Part shown: one piece after another, positions 44,467 to 53,396 of the stretch
How the letters are laid out: each line of letters opens with the position of its first letter
Position numbering within the stretch: the stretch's first letter is position 1
DNA from: Marinomonas piezotolerans
Lineage (GTDB): Bacteria; Pseudomonadota; Gammaproteobacteria; Pseudomonadales; Marinomonadaceae
Length of the DNA stretch: 64,000 bases
Direction: 5' to 3'
NCBI RefSeq assembly: GCF_003362755.1
Contig: NZ_QKRA01000001.1
Coordinates: 62,001 to 126,000, forward strand
Notes under the pieces: model-generated
Databases searched by the model: none
What the model saw: only the letters and a program-made list of their open reading frames with translations
What the model was told of the DNA's origin: nothing
Position numbers and translations under genes: made by a program

Positions 44467-45207
44467 TTAATTATCTAGATGGGTGCCTTTTTCAATCAAC
44501 TCTGTTGCCACTTTTAAACGCTCTACGACCGCATCAAGGCGGAAGAGCTCAAATGCGCTGGTTGTTCCGACGAATGCGATACTGCCAAGAATATCATCGC
44601 TGTCCTTGCTGATAATGGGCGCTGCGATCCCCGTTAATCCCAAATTAAGTTCGTCATGAGTGACACAAAAGCCATCTTTACGAATCTTCTTGGCCTCAGC
44701 GTTAAATTCTTTCCACGTTAGATCGTAATCTTCATCAGGAGTGATCTGCTCCTCAAAGATTTTCTTTAACCGCGCTGTTTTTTGGTTTGCAACCAAAACT
44801 TTAGATTGTGCGCCTTTAAAAATGGGTAGTGGGCGTCCACGCCCAAAAGCATAGCCGTATTTTTTGATATCCGATTCTATGTGAGTGTTGATGATGTGCC
44901 CATCATAAAAAACACTCATGTAAACAGTGAGTCCTGTACTTTTTGAGAGGTCTGCCATGACTTCGCGGCCATGTGAAATAAGAGGGTCGTGCTGACGCAT
45001 CATCCAATCGAGTTCGATGATTCTTGGGCCGAGCGTATAGCTGGTATCAATTCTTGTTAATAAGCCTGCGTCGCACAGCTCCTTAACGTAGCGATACGCG
45101 GTCGCGCGGGAGAGCGATAGTTTTTTTGCGATATCGTCTACGTTGATGACTAGAGACTCAGGTCCAAAGATATTTAGAACATTTAGCATTTTGTTAAGAC
45201 TGGACAC
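44467..45207 (-). CDS. IclR family transcriptional regulator
   Basis: 246 residues from GTG 45207, preceded by GAGG. N-terminal winged helix VDDIAKKLSLSRATAYRYVKELCDAGLL. The C-terminal effector domain has VYMSVFYDGHIINTHIESD, GRPLPIFKGAQSKVLVANQ and GITGIAAPI-like segments. IclR proteins usually sense aromatic acids or short carboxylates and control nearby catabolic genes. It lies between the TTT genes and the divergently read ALDH gene and probably controls cassette B. Confidence 0.87.
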   Translation of the reverse strand: MSSLNKMLNVLNIFGPESLVINVDDIAKKLSLSRATAYRYVKELCDAGLLTRIDTSYTLGPRIIELDWMMRQHDPLISHGREVMADLSKSTGLTVYMSVFYDGHIINTHIESDIKKYGYAFGRGRPLPIFKGAQSKVLVANQKTARLKKIFEEQITPDEDYDLTWKEFNAEAKKIRKDGFCVTHDELNLGLTGIAAPIISKDSDDILGSIAFVGTTSAFELFRLDAVVERLKVATELIEKGTHLDN

Positions 45208-45691
45208 ATTAACCTCGTAGGAAAAATAAAGTGTATCGGATCAGGTGTTGTTTAACCCGTAAATTGCATATTTTGGAATTGTACACCTTCTGTAGGCGTT
45301 GAAATGCTTTTTTATTCTATATATTGAGATTTTCTGACTTTTTGCGCGTTTGGGGGCTGATCCCACGATGGTGTTCCGTCAATGCCTATTGCTCTTCCAT
45401 TTATGGCACTAAAAATGATCGATGAAATTGGCCTTTTTTTAGGTGCCTAAATATCTTTATTATCTTATTGTGAGAAATGTAGTAAATTTTATGTTTACTT
45501 GATTGTTTTTATGTGACATAAATCTTATATGGTAAACAAATAGAAATTTCTTTTCTCACGAGAAGGAAAAACTCAATAACACTTAGGGGGTGAATGTCTG
45601 ATGACAGATTGCCGCTGTGTTGATGTCAAAATGTCTACATTGGTCCACGGACAGATAGATGTAGCGAGTTAAGAGAAGTGGAGAGATTGCA
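45208..45691 (+). other. Divergent regulatory region between IclR and ALDH genes
   Basis: 484 bases without a credible gene. It contains AATTGGCCTTTTTTTAGGT at 45426-45444, whose near twin lies before the porin gene (62328-62345). Overlapping its right edge is the small palindrome TTTAGG-TG-CCTAAA (45438-45451), a candidate operator. AGTGGAGAG precedes the ALDH start. Confidence 0.5.
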
Positions 45692-47104
45692 ATGAGTCGT
45701 CATTTTAAATGCCTAATTAATGGGGATTGGGTGGAAGGCAGTAACACCCCCTTTGAAGTTAAAAACCCAGCTACATTTGAAACCGTGGCTACCTGCGCCA
45801 ATGCCGTTCCAGCGCAGCTCGATGAAGCGGTTGCAGCGGCCCAAACAGCTTTTAAAAGTTGGAGCGTGTCGAGTCATGAAGTTCGCAAAGGCGCACTGCA
45901 TAAAATTGCAGATGAAGTTGAAGAGCGCTGTGAAGAGATCGCTGCGCTGATTGTTGCGGAGCAAGGAAAGCCGTTTGACCTTGCGATGGGCGAAGTTCAG
46001 GGTGGACTAGCGTGGCTGAGATATGCGGCGTCTCAAGATATTCCGATCGACATTGCGGAAGAAACAGAGACCAAGCGAATTGAAATTCATCATAAGCCGT
46101 TAGGTGTTATTGGTTCCATTACACCGTGGAATTGGCCTTTTATGATTGCCATATGGCATATGATTCCTGCTATCCGAGCGGGCAATACTGTGATCAATAA
46201 GCCATCCGGCCTGACGCCATTAAGTACCATTACGTTAGTCGAGATTATGAACAATCATTTACCTAAAGGGGTGATTAATGTCATCACGGGTAAGCAAGGT
46301 ATTGGCAGTGGTATCACTTCCCATTTAGGGATTAATAAAATTGTCTTCACAGGCTCTACACCGACTGGCCAGTCTGTCATGCGTAACGCGGCAGATAACC
46401 TGAAGCGTTTGACGCTTGAGTTGGGGGGGAACGATGCAGCTATCGTATTGCAGGGGACGGATGTTAGCAAAGTAGCTCCCGCTATTTTCGGTGCCTCATT
46501 TTTGAATATGGGGCAAACCTGTGGCGCGATTAAGCGCCTATATGTACATGAAAGTATTTATGACGATATGTGTGCAGCGCTTACGGATATTGCGAATGAT
46601 CAAGTGGTCGGAAACGGCATGGATAAAGGCGTCAACTTTGGCCCCGTTCAGAATGAGGACCAGCTGACCCTGGTGTCTGACCTTGTGGAAGATGCCAAAA
46701 AGCGTGGAGCGACCATTTTAACAGGTGGGCAAAGGCGAGACGGTGTGGGGTATTTTTATCCTCCGACTCTGGTGGCAGATATTGATAACGATGCTCCGCT
46801 TGTTCAAGAAGAACAGTTTGGGCCAGCACTACCAATCGTTAAATTCTCAAATGTCGATGATGTAATCGATATGGCCAACGGTGTTGAGGTAGGTCTAGAT
46901 GGGTCGATCTGGGGGCCAGATACCGAGGAAGCGACGGCGCTCGCGAGCCGACTAGAGTGTGGTACATCGTTCGTGAACACGCATGCGCAAATTCAGCCGA
47001 ATATCCCTATGGGCGGCTGCAAAATGTCAGGCTTTGGAGTGGAGTTTGGCGAAGAAGGTTTGTTGGAGTTCACAAGCTTGCAGGTTATGCATATTAACAA
47101 ATAA
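45692..47104 (+). CDS. NAD(P)-dependent aldehyde dehydrogenase, cassette B
   Basis: 470 residues. TPWNWPFMIAIWHMIPAI, VFTGSTPTGQSV, LELGGNDAAIVL, catalytic cysteine in MGQTCGAIKRLYVHES, VGNGMDKGVNFGPVQNE, EEQFGPALPIV. Shares the MGQTC and GNGMD signature with the cassette A enzyme and is clearly its paralogue. It is read away from the IclR gene and is followed by a terminator, so it is a single-gene transcript. Confidence 0.9.
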   Translation: MSRHFKCLINGDWVEGSNTPFEVKNPATFETVATCANAVPAQLDEAVAAAQTAFKSWSVSSHEVRKGALHKIADEVEERCEEIAALIVAEQGKPFDLAMGEVQGGLAWLRYAASQDIPIDIAEETETKRIEIHHKPLGVIGSITPWNWPFMIAIWHMIPAIRAGNTVINKPSGLTPLSTITLVEIMNNHLPKGVINVITGKQGIGSGITSHLGINKIVFTGSTPTGQSVMRNAADNLKRLTLELGGNDAAIVLQGTDVSKVAPAIFGASFLNMGQTCGAIKRLYVHESIYDDMCAALTDIANDQVVGNGMDKGVNFGPVQNEDQLTLVSDLVEDAKKRGATILTGGQRRDGVGYFYPPTLVADIDNDAPLVQEEQFGPALPIVKFSNVDDVIDMANGVEVGLDGSIWGPDTEEATALASRLECGTSFVNTHAQIQPNIPMGGCKMSGFGVEFGEEGLLEFTSLQVMHINK

Positions 47105-47140
47105 ACGTTTCGATTCCGCTTATCCATCTTAATGGAGGTC

Positions 47141-47180
47141 AAAAGCAGCCCAAATAGTGATCTATTTGCGCTGCTTTTTT
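47141..47180 (+). terminator. Terminator after cassette B ALDH
   Basis: AAAAGCAGC-(C)CAAATAG-TGAT-CTATTTG(C)-GCTGC followed by six T. A long stem with a single internal mismatch. Confidence 0.9.
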
Positions 47181-47297
47181 GTTTTTCTCTTTTCTCTTAA
47201 TTTGATATTAATTTCAAAAAAATAGACTCAAATCATAAATTCAAGGCTTTAAATCTTACTATTAACGAAAAAAGTTCTATTTATGACGCGTTGTTTG

Positions 47298-47336
47298 TTG
47301 ACTTATTTTATCTTATTCGCATAATGTGAGAATAAG
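47298..47336 (+). promoter_or_regulatory. Promoter and inverted repeat before the aromatic operon
   Basis: TTGACT (47298-47303), a 16-base gap and CATAAT (47320-47325) form a plausible sigma-70 promoter. CTTATTC (47312-47318) and GAATAAG (47330-47336) form an inverted repeat straddling the -10, consistent with a repressor site. The operon start codon is 21 bases further on. Confidence 0.6.
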
Positions 47337-47356
47337 TTAAATAATGAGGTCCTACA

Positions 47357-48898
47357 ATGAATGGTGCAGAAGCAATAATTAAAGCCGCTGTCGAGTCAGG
47401 TGTTGAGTACTGTTTCGCAAACCCTGGAACGACTGAAATGCCGTTCGTAGCCGCAATGGATAGCGAGCCGGGTTTTCGACCAATTCTCAGTATGTTCGAA
47501 GGTGTGTGTACTGGCGCCGCGGACGGCTACGGTCGAGTGTCGGGTCGTCCAGCATTGACGCTAACTCACTTAGGTCCAGGGTTCGCAAATGGTATCGCCA
47601 ATTTGCATAACGCTCGTCGAGCTAATACTCCCATCGTGAACTTGGTAGGTGATCACGCATCTTGGCATGTGAATTATGATCCACCGTTGGCCAGTGATAT
47701 CGAATCTTTGGCTCGCCCCGTTTCTTCTTTTTGCCGAATCACCAAATCGGTTGATCGAATTGTTGAAGACTTTACCGCTGCGGTGCGTTCGGCATGGCAG
47801 CCTTCTGGTTCCATTTCAACCTTGGTTTTGCCAATGGACTTGCAAGCAAAGGAGCTGAGTGTGGCTTCTCAACCTGTATCAATTCAACCACCCAAACGTC
47901 ATTTTAAAGCCGACTATGTCGAAGCCGTTGCGGAACGCATCAAAGCAGGCAAGCGTTTGGTGTTCATTGTTGGTGATAACGGTCTGGATGAAAAAGGTCT
48001 TAAAGCAGCGGGTCGTGTAGGGCAGTTACCTGGCATCAAAATGTTTGCCGAAACATTTCCTCGTATTTCCCATCGTGGGGGCGGCTTACCTGATTTAGAT
48101 CGCCTACCTTACTTCCCTGAAAAAGCCATCGAAGTATTGGAACAATACGACGAAGTCGTATGCGCAGGGGTTGTAGAGCCTATTGCTTACTTTGGCTACG
48201 AAGGCTTGCCTTCACGTTTGGCAGAAGTCGATCGTCTGATTACTTTGGCAGATGTGGGTGATGATGTGTCTGGCGCAATGGAAGCCTTGGCGGAGCTATT
48301 GAATGCCCCTGCCCATCAAGATTTAGTCGGCAATATTGAATTGCCTAAAGGTGAGGAGGCGCTGTCTCCTATATCGATCGGTAAGGTCGTGGCGGCAGGC
48401 CTGCCAGATGACTGTATTGTCTCAGTGGAAGGTGGTACCTGTGGTTACCCATTCTTTACTGAATCGGCCTTGTCCGCTCGTCATCGAGTCATGACCAATA
48501 CAGGTGGTGCCATTGGTCAAGGTCTACCCGCTGGTTTTGGTGCGGCATTAGCTGAGCCTGGCAACACAGTTGTTTGTCTTCAGTCTGATGGCAGTGCCCA
48601 GTACACCATTCAAACCTTGTGGAGCATCGCGCGTGAGAATTTGCCCGTCGTTATCCTGATTGCGGCAAACCATAAATACAACATTTTACAGAATGAGCTT
48701 CGTCGCTACGGCGTAAAAGAGTTTGGTGCCAATTCAGTCGCTTTGACGGTATTGGATAAGCCGCGCGTGGATTGGCTGGCTCTTTCCAAAGGGTATGGGG
48801 TGGATGCTGTTCGCGTTGAAACGAACGCGGAACTAGCTCATGCGCTTAAAGAAGCATGTGATGCCAAAGCACCCCGTTTAATCGAAATGTCTTTGTGA
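47357..48898 (+). CDS. Thiamine-diphosphate-dependent 2-oxoacid decarboxylase (acetolactate synthase-like)
   Basis: 513 residues of the IlvB/MdlC superfamily. The cofactor-activating glutamate lies in SMFEGVCTGAADGYGR. The TPP/Mg site is SDGSAQYTIQTLWSIA, with the matching asparagine in LIAANHKYN. It is shorter than true acetolactate synthases. Directly followed by an ALDH gene, it most likely decarboxylates an aromatic 2-oxoacid (phenylglyoxylate- or arylpyruvate-like) to an aldehyde. Similar proteins are often mislabelled acetolactate synthase. Substrate unknown. Confidence 0.82.
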   Translation: MNGAEAIIKAAVESGVEYCFANPGTTEMPFVAAMDSEPGFRPILSMFEGVCTGAADGYGRVSGRPALTLTHLGPGFANGIANLHNARRANTPIVNLVGDHASWHVNYDPPLASDIESLARPVSSFCRITKSVDRIVEDFTAAVRSAWQPSGSISTLVLPMDLQAKELSVASQPVSIQPPKRHFKADYVEAVAERIKAGKRLVFIVGDNGLDEKGLKAAGRVGQLPGIKMFAETFPRISHRGGGLPDLDRLPYFPEKAIEVLEQYDEVVCAGVVEPIAYFGYEGLPSRLAEVDRLITLADVGDDVSGAMEALAELLNAPAHQDLVGNIELPKGEEALSPISIGKVVAAGLPDDCIVSVEGGTCGYPFFTESALSARHRVMTNTGGAIGQGLPAGFGAALAEPGNTVVCLQSDGSAQYTIQTLWSIARENLPVVILIAANHKYNILQNELRRYGVKEFGANSVALTVLDKPRVDWLALSKGYGVDAVRVETNAELAHALKEACDAKAPRLIEMSL

Positions 48899-48906
48899 GG
48901 TCGACC

Positions 48907-50403
48907 ATGAATACGATGGATCTTTTTCCAGAAGTAAAGCGCTTCCTAGAAAACCCTAAACGTTTGTTTATTGGGGGCGAATGGGTAGATGCGGCAGCAG
49001 GTAAAGCCTTTCCCGTCGAAAACCCTGCCACTCTTGAAACCATTGCAAGTGTCGCAGACGCACAATCTGAGGATGTTGATCGTGCCGTCAGTGCTGCGCG
49101 ACACGCTTTAGAAGGTGATTGGGGGCGTGTTTCTCCCGCGGATCGCACTCGTTTCATGTTGCGTCTTGCTGATCTCATTGAAGAGGATGCTGAAAATCTA
49201 GGGCAGATTATTTCCTTAGAAAACGGTAAGCCATATAGCAACGCTAAGAACGGTGAAGTCGTGATTACGGCGAATATTATTCGCTACTTTGCTGGTTGGC
49301 CTTCCAAAATTGAAGGCAGCACTATTCCTGTTTCACCTCGCACAGGCGAGCGTATGCTCAACTATACCGTGAAAGAGCCAGTCGGTGTATGTGCGTTGAT
49401 CGTGCCATGGAACTTCCCACTTTCTATGTGTGCATGGAAGCTTGGGCCGGCGCTGGCGACGGGTTGTACTGCGGTATTAAAACCTGCAGAACAAACACCT
49501 CTTTCTGCGTTGCGCTTGGCTGAATTGGTTGCTCGCGCTGGTATTCCTCGCGGCGTGTTGAATGTATTAACCGGATTCGGTTCGGGCGCGGGTGCGCCGC
49601 TGGCGGCTCACAACGATGTCGACAAAATCGCCTTTACAGGGTCAACCGGAGTCGGTCGTCTGATTGCCCAAAGTGCCGTAGGCAACATGAAAAAGGTGTC
49701 CCTAGAGCTGGGTGGCAAGTCCCCCAATATCATCCTCCCCGACGCCAATATCATCAAAGCCGCGAAGGGGGCAGCAGACGGAATTTTCTATAACCAAGGC
49801 CAAGTTTGTACCGCAGCTTCGCGTTTGTATGTTCATGAAAGTGTGTTGGATCAAACTCTAGAAGAGCTTCGCAAACATGCCGCAGCGCATGTTGTTGGCC
49901 CAGGTCTAGATGCCCGTTCGACGATGGGTCCTTTGGTGTCCTCTGCTCAGTTCAACATTGTAAAAGACTATATCGATGGTGCTGTGTCGGAAGGTGCGGA
50001 ATTGGTATGCGGTGGTCAGAAGCCAAGTGACTTAGGCGAGGGGCACTTCATGTCTCCGACGGTTTTCTTAGATAAAAATGAACAGGCACGTATTGCTCGC
50101 GAAGAAATATTTGGTCCTGTGGTGACGGTTATGAGCTGGTCTGATGTGGACGAGTTGGTTCACCGAGCGAATAACACACCATTTGGTTTAGCAGCAGGTC
50201 TTTGGACCAACGATTTGAACCAAGCGCATACGATTGCTGGTCGGTTAAAAGCTGGGTCTGTGTGGATTAACTGTTGGAACGTTGTCGATCCTGCTTCACC
50301 TTTCGGCGGTTATAAGCAGTCTGGTTGGGGGCGAGAAATGGGTAAGAATGTCATCGATGCCTATACAGAAACGAAGAGTGTTTTTGTCAATTTAGGTGAA
50401 TAG
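48907..50403 (+). CDS. NAD(P)-dependent aldehyde dehydrogenase (betaine/aromatic-aldehyde type)
   Basis: 498 residues from ATG 48907 (GAGG upstream), starting just after the decarboxylase stop. Complete ALDH: VPWNFPLSMCAWKLGPAL, AFTGSTGVGRLI, LELGGKSPNIIL, catalytic cysteine in NQGQVCTAASRLYVHES, EEIFGPVVTVM and FGGYKQSGWGREMG. Likely takes the aldehyde made by the preceding decarboxylase to the carboxylic acid. It belongs to a different branch from the other four ALDHs here. Confidence 0.9.
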   Translation: MNTMDLFPEVKRFLENPKRLFIGGEWVDAAAGKAFPVENPATLETIASVADAQSEDVDRAVSAARHALEGDWGRVSPADRTRFMLRLADLIEEDAENLGQIISLENGKPYSNAKNGEVVITANIIRYFAGWPSKIEGSTIPVSPRTGERMLNYTVKEPVGVCALIVPWNFPLSMCAWKLGPALATGCTAVLKPAEQTPLSALRLAELVARAGIPRGVLNVLTGFGSGAGAPLAAHNDVDKIAFTGSTGVGRLIAQSAVGNMKKVSLELGGKSPNIILPDANIIKAAKGAADGIFYNQGQVCTAASRLYVHESVLDQTLEELRKHAAAHVVGPGLDARSTMGPLVSSAQFNIVKDYIDGAVSEGAELVCGGQKPSDLGEGHFMSPTVFLDKNEQARIAREEIFGPVVTVMSWSDVDELVHRANNTPFGLAAGLWTNDLNQAHTIAGRLKAGSVWINCWNVVDPASPFGGYKQSGWGREMGKNVIDAYTETKSVFVNLGE

Positions 50404-50421
50404 TCAGTAGAGGATTAAATT

Positions 50422-51216
50422 ATGAATTTAGAATTAAAAGATAAAGTTGCCATTGTTACTGGCGGCGGTATGGGGATCGGTAAAGACGTTGCGATGTTCC
50501 TTGCTGAAGAAGGCTGTGATGTCGTTATTTGTTCGCGCACGATGTCTGTCTTGGAGAAAACCGCAGCAGAGATTTCTGAGGCGACGGGTCGACGTGTTAT
50601 CCCAGTTGTTTGTGATACCACAGACATGGATTCAGTAGAGACTATGGTCGCGACGACCGCTAAAGAATTGGGTCGTGTTGACATCTTAGTTAATGGTGCC
50701 GCCGCGCCATCTGGTGTCGTTCGTAACTCTATTGAGTTTGCTAACGATCATGAGCTATTGGGCGATTTGGATACTAAGGTTATTGGATACTTCCGTTGTG
50801 CAAAAGCTGTAGCGCCTTACATGAAGAAACAAGGTTTTGGCCGTATCGTTAACATTGGTGGCTTAACGGGTCGTGGCAGTAAAGTCATGTCAGGTATGCG
50901 TAACCTTGCCATTGTACATATGACGAAGAACCTATCGGATCAGCTTGGTCCACACGGTATCACTTGTAACATCATTCACCCTGGTGTGGTGGATACACCG
51001 CACATTCAAGAGCTGTATGAGCGTGAAGGCAAGCTACAAAATAAAACGCCGGCTGAAGTTGAGCAAGGGTACATTGATGTAACGCCTATTCGTCGTACGT
51101 TGGCGCCTATGGAGATCGCTTGGTTGATCGGTTTCTTATCCTCCCCGAAAGCGGGTGCAGTCACCGGTGAATCTATCGGTATTGATGGCGGTTTAACCCG
51201 CGGCATATTCCTATAG
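50422..51216 (+). CDS. Short-chain dehydrogenase-fold protein lacking the usual catalytic triad
   Basis: 264 residues with an intact nucleotide site (VTGGGMGIGKDVA at the start, LVNGAA for NNAG, NIIHPGVVDTP after strand 6). Where classical SDRs have NISS and YxxSK, this one reads NIGG and MSGMRNLA. The catalytic serine, tyrosine and lysine all appear replaced (G, M, R). The AGAVTGESIGIDGG end is normal. It may bind NAD(P) without classical chemistry, or use different residues. The operon position between ALDH and BNR genes is clear. Confidence 0.85.
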   Translation: MNLELKDKVAIVTGGGMGIGKDVAMFLAEEGCDVVICSRTMSVLEKTAAEISEATGRRVIPVVCDTTDMDSVETMVATTAKELGRVDILVNGAAAPSGVVRNSIEFANDHELLGDLDTKVIGYFRCAKAVAPYMKKQGFGRIVNIGGLTGRGSKVMSGMRNLAIVHMTKNLSDQLGPHGITCNIIHPGVVDTPHIQELYEREGKLQNKTPAEVEQGYIDVTPIRRTLAPMEIAWLIGFLSSPKAGAVTGESIGIDGGLTRGIFL

Positions 51217-51227
51217 GAGGCAGAAAG

Positions 51228-52262
51228 ATGAGTGGAACACTATTAGTGTCAACGGTCGGACAAGCCGTTGTTAAAAGCTCAGACAATGGTCAAACATGGC
51301 ATCGTCTAGGCTTAGGTCAAGACATCGAATTCGATGCGATCACGCGCTCTTTGGATGTGGACCCGCGTAACCCAAGTACGTTGTACATTGGCACCGACGT
51401 TGGTGTGTGTGTCAGCCATGATGCAGGCACTAAATGGACCCGTATTGATTCACCTTTCAACGGTGAGACTGTTTGGAAAGTTGCGGTGGACCCAAATGAT
51501 TCACAGCGAATCTTTGTTGGCACGGGAGCGCCTTCACGCGCAGTATTGTGGCGTACTAAAGATGGCGGAAAAACATGGGATCGCGCGCCAGTTGAGATTC
51601 CTGAGTTTTGTGCGGGTGTGAGTAAACCTCGTTTATTGGCATTTGCCTTTGATCCAACTGATAGCAACAGACTTTGGTTCGGTCTAGAAGAGGGTGGCCT
51701 GTTCAAAAGTGAGGATGGCGGTGACGCTTGGGAGCGCATCGATGATCGTTTGCTTTGGGACTTTAACTCTGACATTCATACCATTCAGGTGATGCCTAAC
51801 CATGGCAAGAAAGTCATTGTGGCGGTGTGCGTTAACGCTATCTACCGTAGTTTTGATGAAGGTGAGACATGGGAAGGCGTGATCGCTAAGGAAGAGTTCG
51901 GCCTATATTATGCGCGGGCGTCGGCTGTGCCTATGGGAACCGAAAGTACGATTTACTTGAGCGTATCGGATGGCACACCAGGAACCACCAGTCAGGTTTA
52001 CGTTTCTCATGATGCGGCCGCATCGTGGAATTTGTTGCCTTTCCCAGTACAACCTAATTCATGTGTGTGGGGGATTCATGTCAATCCCGCCAATGCGAAT
52101 CAAGTGGTTGTCGGTACGAAATACGGCCATTTGTTTACCAGTGAAAATGCTGGGCTTTCTTGGAAGAAAGAATGGCGAGAGTTTAGTGAGATCGCAGATG
52201 TACTGTGGACACCTGCAGAAGCTGTGATTGAGGCGGCTCATACCTCAGTTATAAAAAAATAG
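51228..52262 (+). CDS. BNR/Asp-box beta-propeller protein
   Basis: 344 residues with repeated Asp-box motifs (S-x-D-x-G-x-x-W): SSDNGQTWHR, SHDAGTKWTR, TKDGGKTWDR, SEDGGDAWER, SFDEGETWEG, SHDAAASWNL, SENAGLSWKK. Seven or so repeats predict a propeller like sialidase or VPS10/Ycf48-type domains. No signal peptide is seen, so it is probably cytoplasmic. AGGAGG lies upstream. Such proteins recur in aromatic-degradation clusters, and their role is unknown to me. Confidence 0.85.
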   Translation: MSGTLLVSTVGQAVVKSSDNGQTWHRLGLGQDIEFDAITRSLDVDPRNPSTLYIGTDVGVCVSHDAGTKWTRIDSPFNGETVWKVAVDPNDSQRIFVGTGAPSRAVLWRTKDGGKTWDRAPVEIPEFCAGVSKPRLLAFAFDPTDSNRLWFGLEEGGLFKSEDGGDAWERIDDRLLWDFNSDIHTIQVMPNHGKKVIVAVCVNAIYRSFDEGETWEGVIAKEEFGLYYARASAVPMGTESTIYLSVSDGTPGTTSQVYVSHDAAASWNLLPFPVQPNSCVWGIHVNPANANQVVVGTKYGHLFTSENAGLSWKKEWREFSEIADVLWTPAEAVIEAAHTSVIKK

Positions 52263-52291
52263 TGTCTTGTACGACGAAGTAGGTGAAGAAC

Positions 52292-52750
52292 ATGAAGGTG
52301 AAAATCAATCGTACCCATCTGTCCTTATTTGTAACAGACCCTGTAGTGTCCGCTGCATGGTATGCAGACGTGTTATCGATGGATATCAATGCCCGGAACG
52401 GTGACGAATGGATCATGATGAGCTTTGGTCAAAAGCATCACGATATCGCCTTGATTCGCGCTCCTGAAGGCGCAACCAAAGGCCAGATTGGACTTCAGCA
52501 CTATGGGATGGAAATTGATGGTGACCTGACCACGCTGCGCAAGCTGTATGGCATGTTGCTCACGAAAAAGGTTCCGATCGTGAAAACAACGGATCACGAA
52601 GTCGGCCTAGGTCTGTACTTTGAGGATCCAGATGGCAACCGTTTGGAATTCTTCCTCGAAACTGAACACGATGATGAATTGGGTAAGCAGCGTTTTAAAG
52701 CGACTGATGCGCCCAGTCGTCCATTCAAACTTGACCCAATTTTCGAATGA
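52292..52750 (+). CDS. Single-domain extradiol (vicinal oxygen chelate) dioxygenase
   Basis: 152 residues, one VOC module pair. Candidate Fe/Mn ligands: histidine in RTHLSLFV, histidine in LQHYGMEI and glutamate in GNRLEFFLE. The stretch TDHEVGLGLYFEDPDGNRLE satisfies the type I extradiol dioxygenase signature as I know it (x-H-x5-L-Y-x2-D-P-x-G-x3-E). Ring cleavage of a catechol is therefore likely. Its neighbours supply hydroxylase, hydrolase and hydratase functions. GTG 52283 is an alternative start. Without the signature it would be called only a VOC-family protein. Confidence 0.82.
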   Translation: MKVKINRTHLSLFVTDPVVSAAWYADVLSMDINARNGDEWIMMSFGQKHHDIALIRAPEGATKGQIGLQHYGMEIDGDLTTLRKLYGMLLTKKVPIVKTTDHEVGLGLYFEDPDGNRLEFFLETEHDDELGKQRFKATDAPSRPFKLDPIFE

Positions 52751-52767
52751 TTTGTAAGGATCTAACT

Positions 52768-53370
52768 ATGAAAGACGCTAATTTTGGCCCCTACCATATC
52801 CGTAAATGGTTCCAACATTACGAAGAGACCTTGGCCAATGAAACGGGCAAACTTGCCGATGGTGAGCCTGTAAAAAAATATGTTTTGGCTGCGGCTATTC
52901 ATAACCCATTTGCGAATTCTTATTCAGACGACCTTTCTTCGTTGATTGAGTATTCGCCTGAGCTAGGCAAAGAATTTGGTCGCCGTATCAAAGAAATTGC
53001 CGGTGAGAATGACATCGTTAGCTATGGCAAAGCGGTGTTAGTTGGGGCGTTTGGCGAGTACGAACATGGCAACGCTTTTTTAACCAATCCTGCGGCTGAC
53101 CCGGTACGCGAAGCCGTCGGCGGCGGTAAATCTTGGGTGCCTTCAACGGGTAAAGTGGGCGCGCCGGGCGCGATTCTAGATGTACCTTTGGCGCATAAAG
53201 ATGCCCTATATGTACGCTCTCATTATGACTCTATCGCTGTGTCGTTCAATGATGCGCCACGAAACGATGAGATCTTAGTTATTTGGGCATTTGCGACACG
53301 CGGTCGTTTACATGCACGTCTTGGTGGCTTAAAAGCTGAAGACGTGAAAGGTGAGAATGGTCTTGTTTAG
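52768..53370 (+). CDS. DUF1185 (amino acid synthesis family) protein
   Basis: 200 residues from ATG 52768, which has AAGGA seven bases upstream. The family is recognised by KYVLAAAIHNPFANSYSDDL, GKAVLVGAFGEYEHGNAFL, GGGKSWVPSTGKVGAPG and IPLAHKDALYVRSHYD-like segments. DUF1185 proteins are structurally characterised but without assigned function, and are common in aromatic and amide catabolism clusters. No membrane or signal segment. Confidence 0.82.
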   Translation: MKDANFGPYHIRKWFQHYEETLANETGKLADGEPVKKYVLAAAIHNPFANSYSDDLSSLIEYSPELGKEFGRRIKEIAGENDIVSYGKAVLVGAFGEYEHGNAFLTNPAADPVREAVGGGKSWVPSTGKVGAPGAILDVPLAHKDALYVRSHYDSIAVSFNDAPRNDEILVIWAFATRGRLHARLGGLKAEDVKGENGLV

Positions 53371-53396
53371 TCGCCATTTTCAATAGGGGGAAATCC

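Noticed and set aside
47357..48898. True acetolactate synthase (ilvB/ilvG)
   Set aside because: It is shorter than usual, lacks a small-subunit gene beside it and sits directly before an aldehyde dehydrogenase in a catabolic operon.
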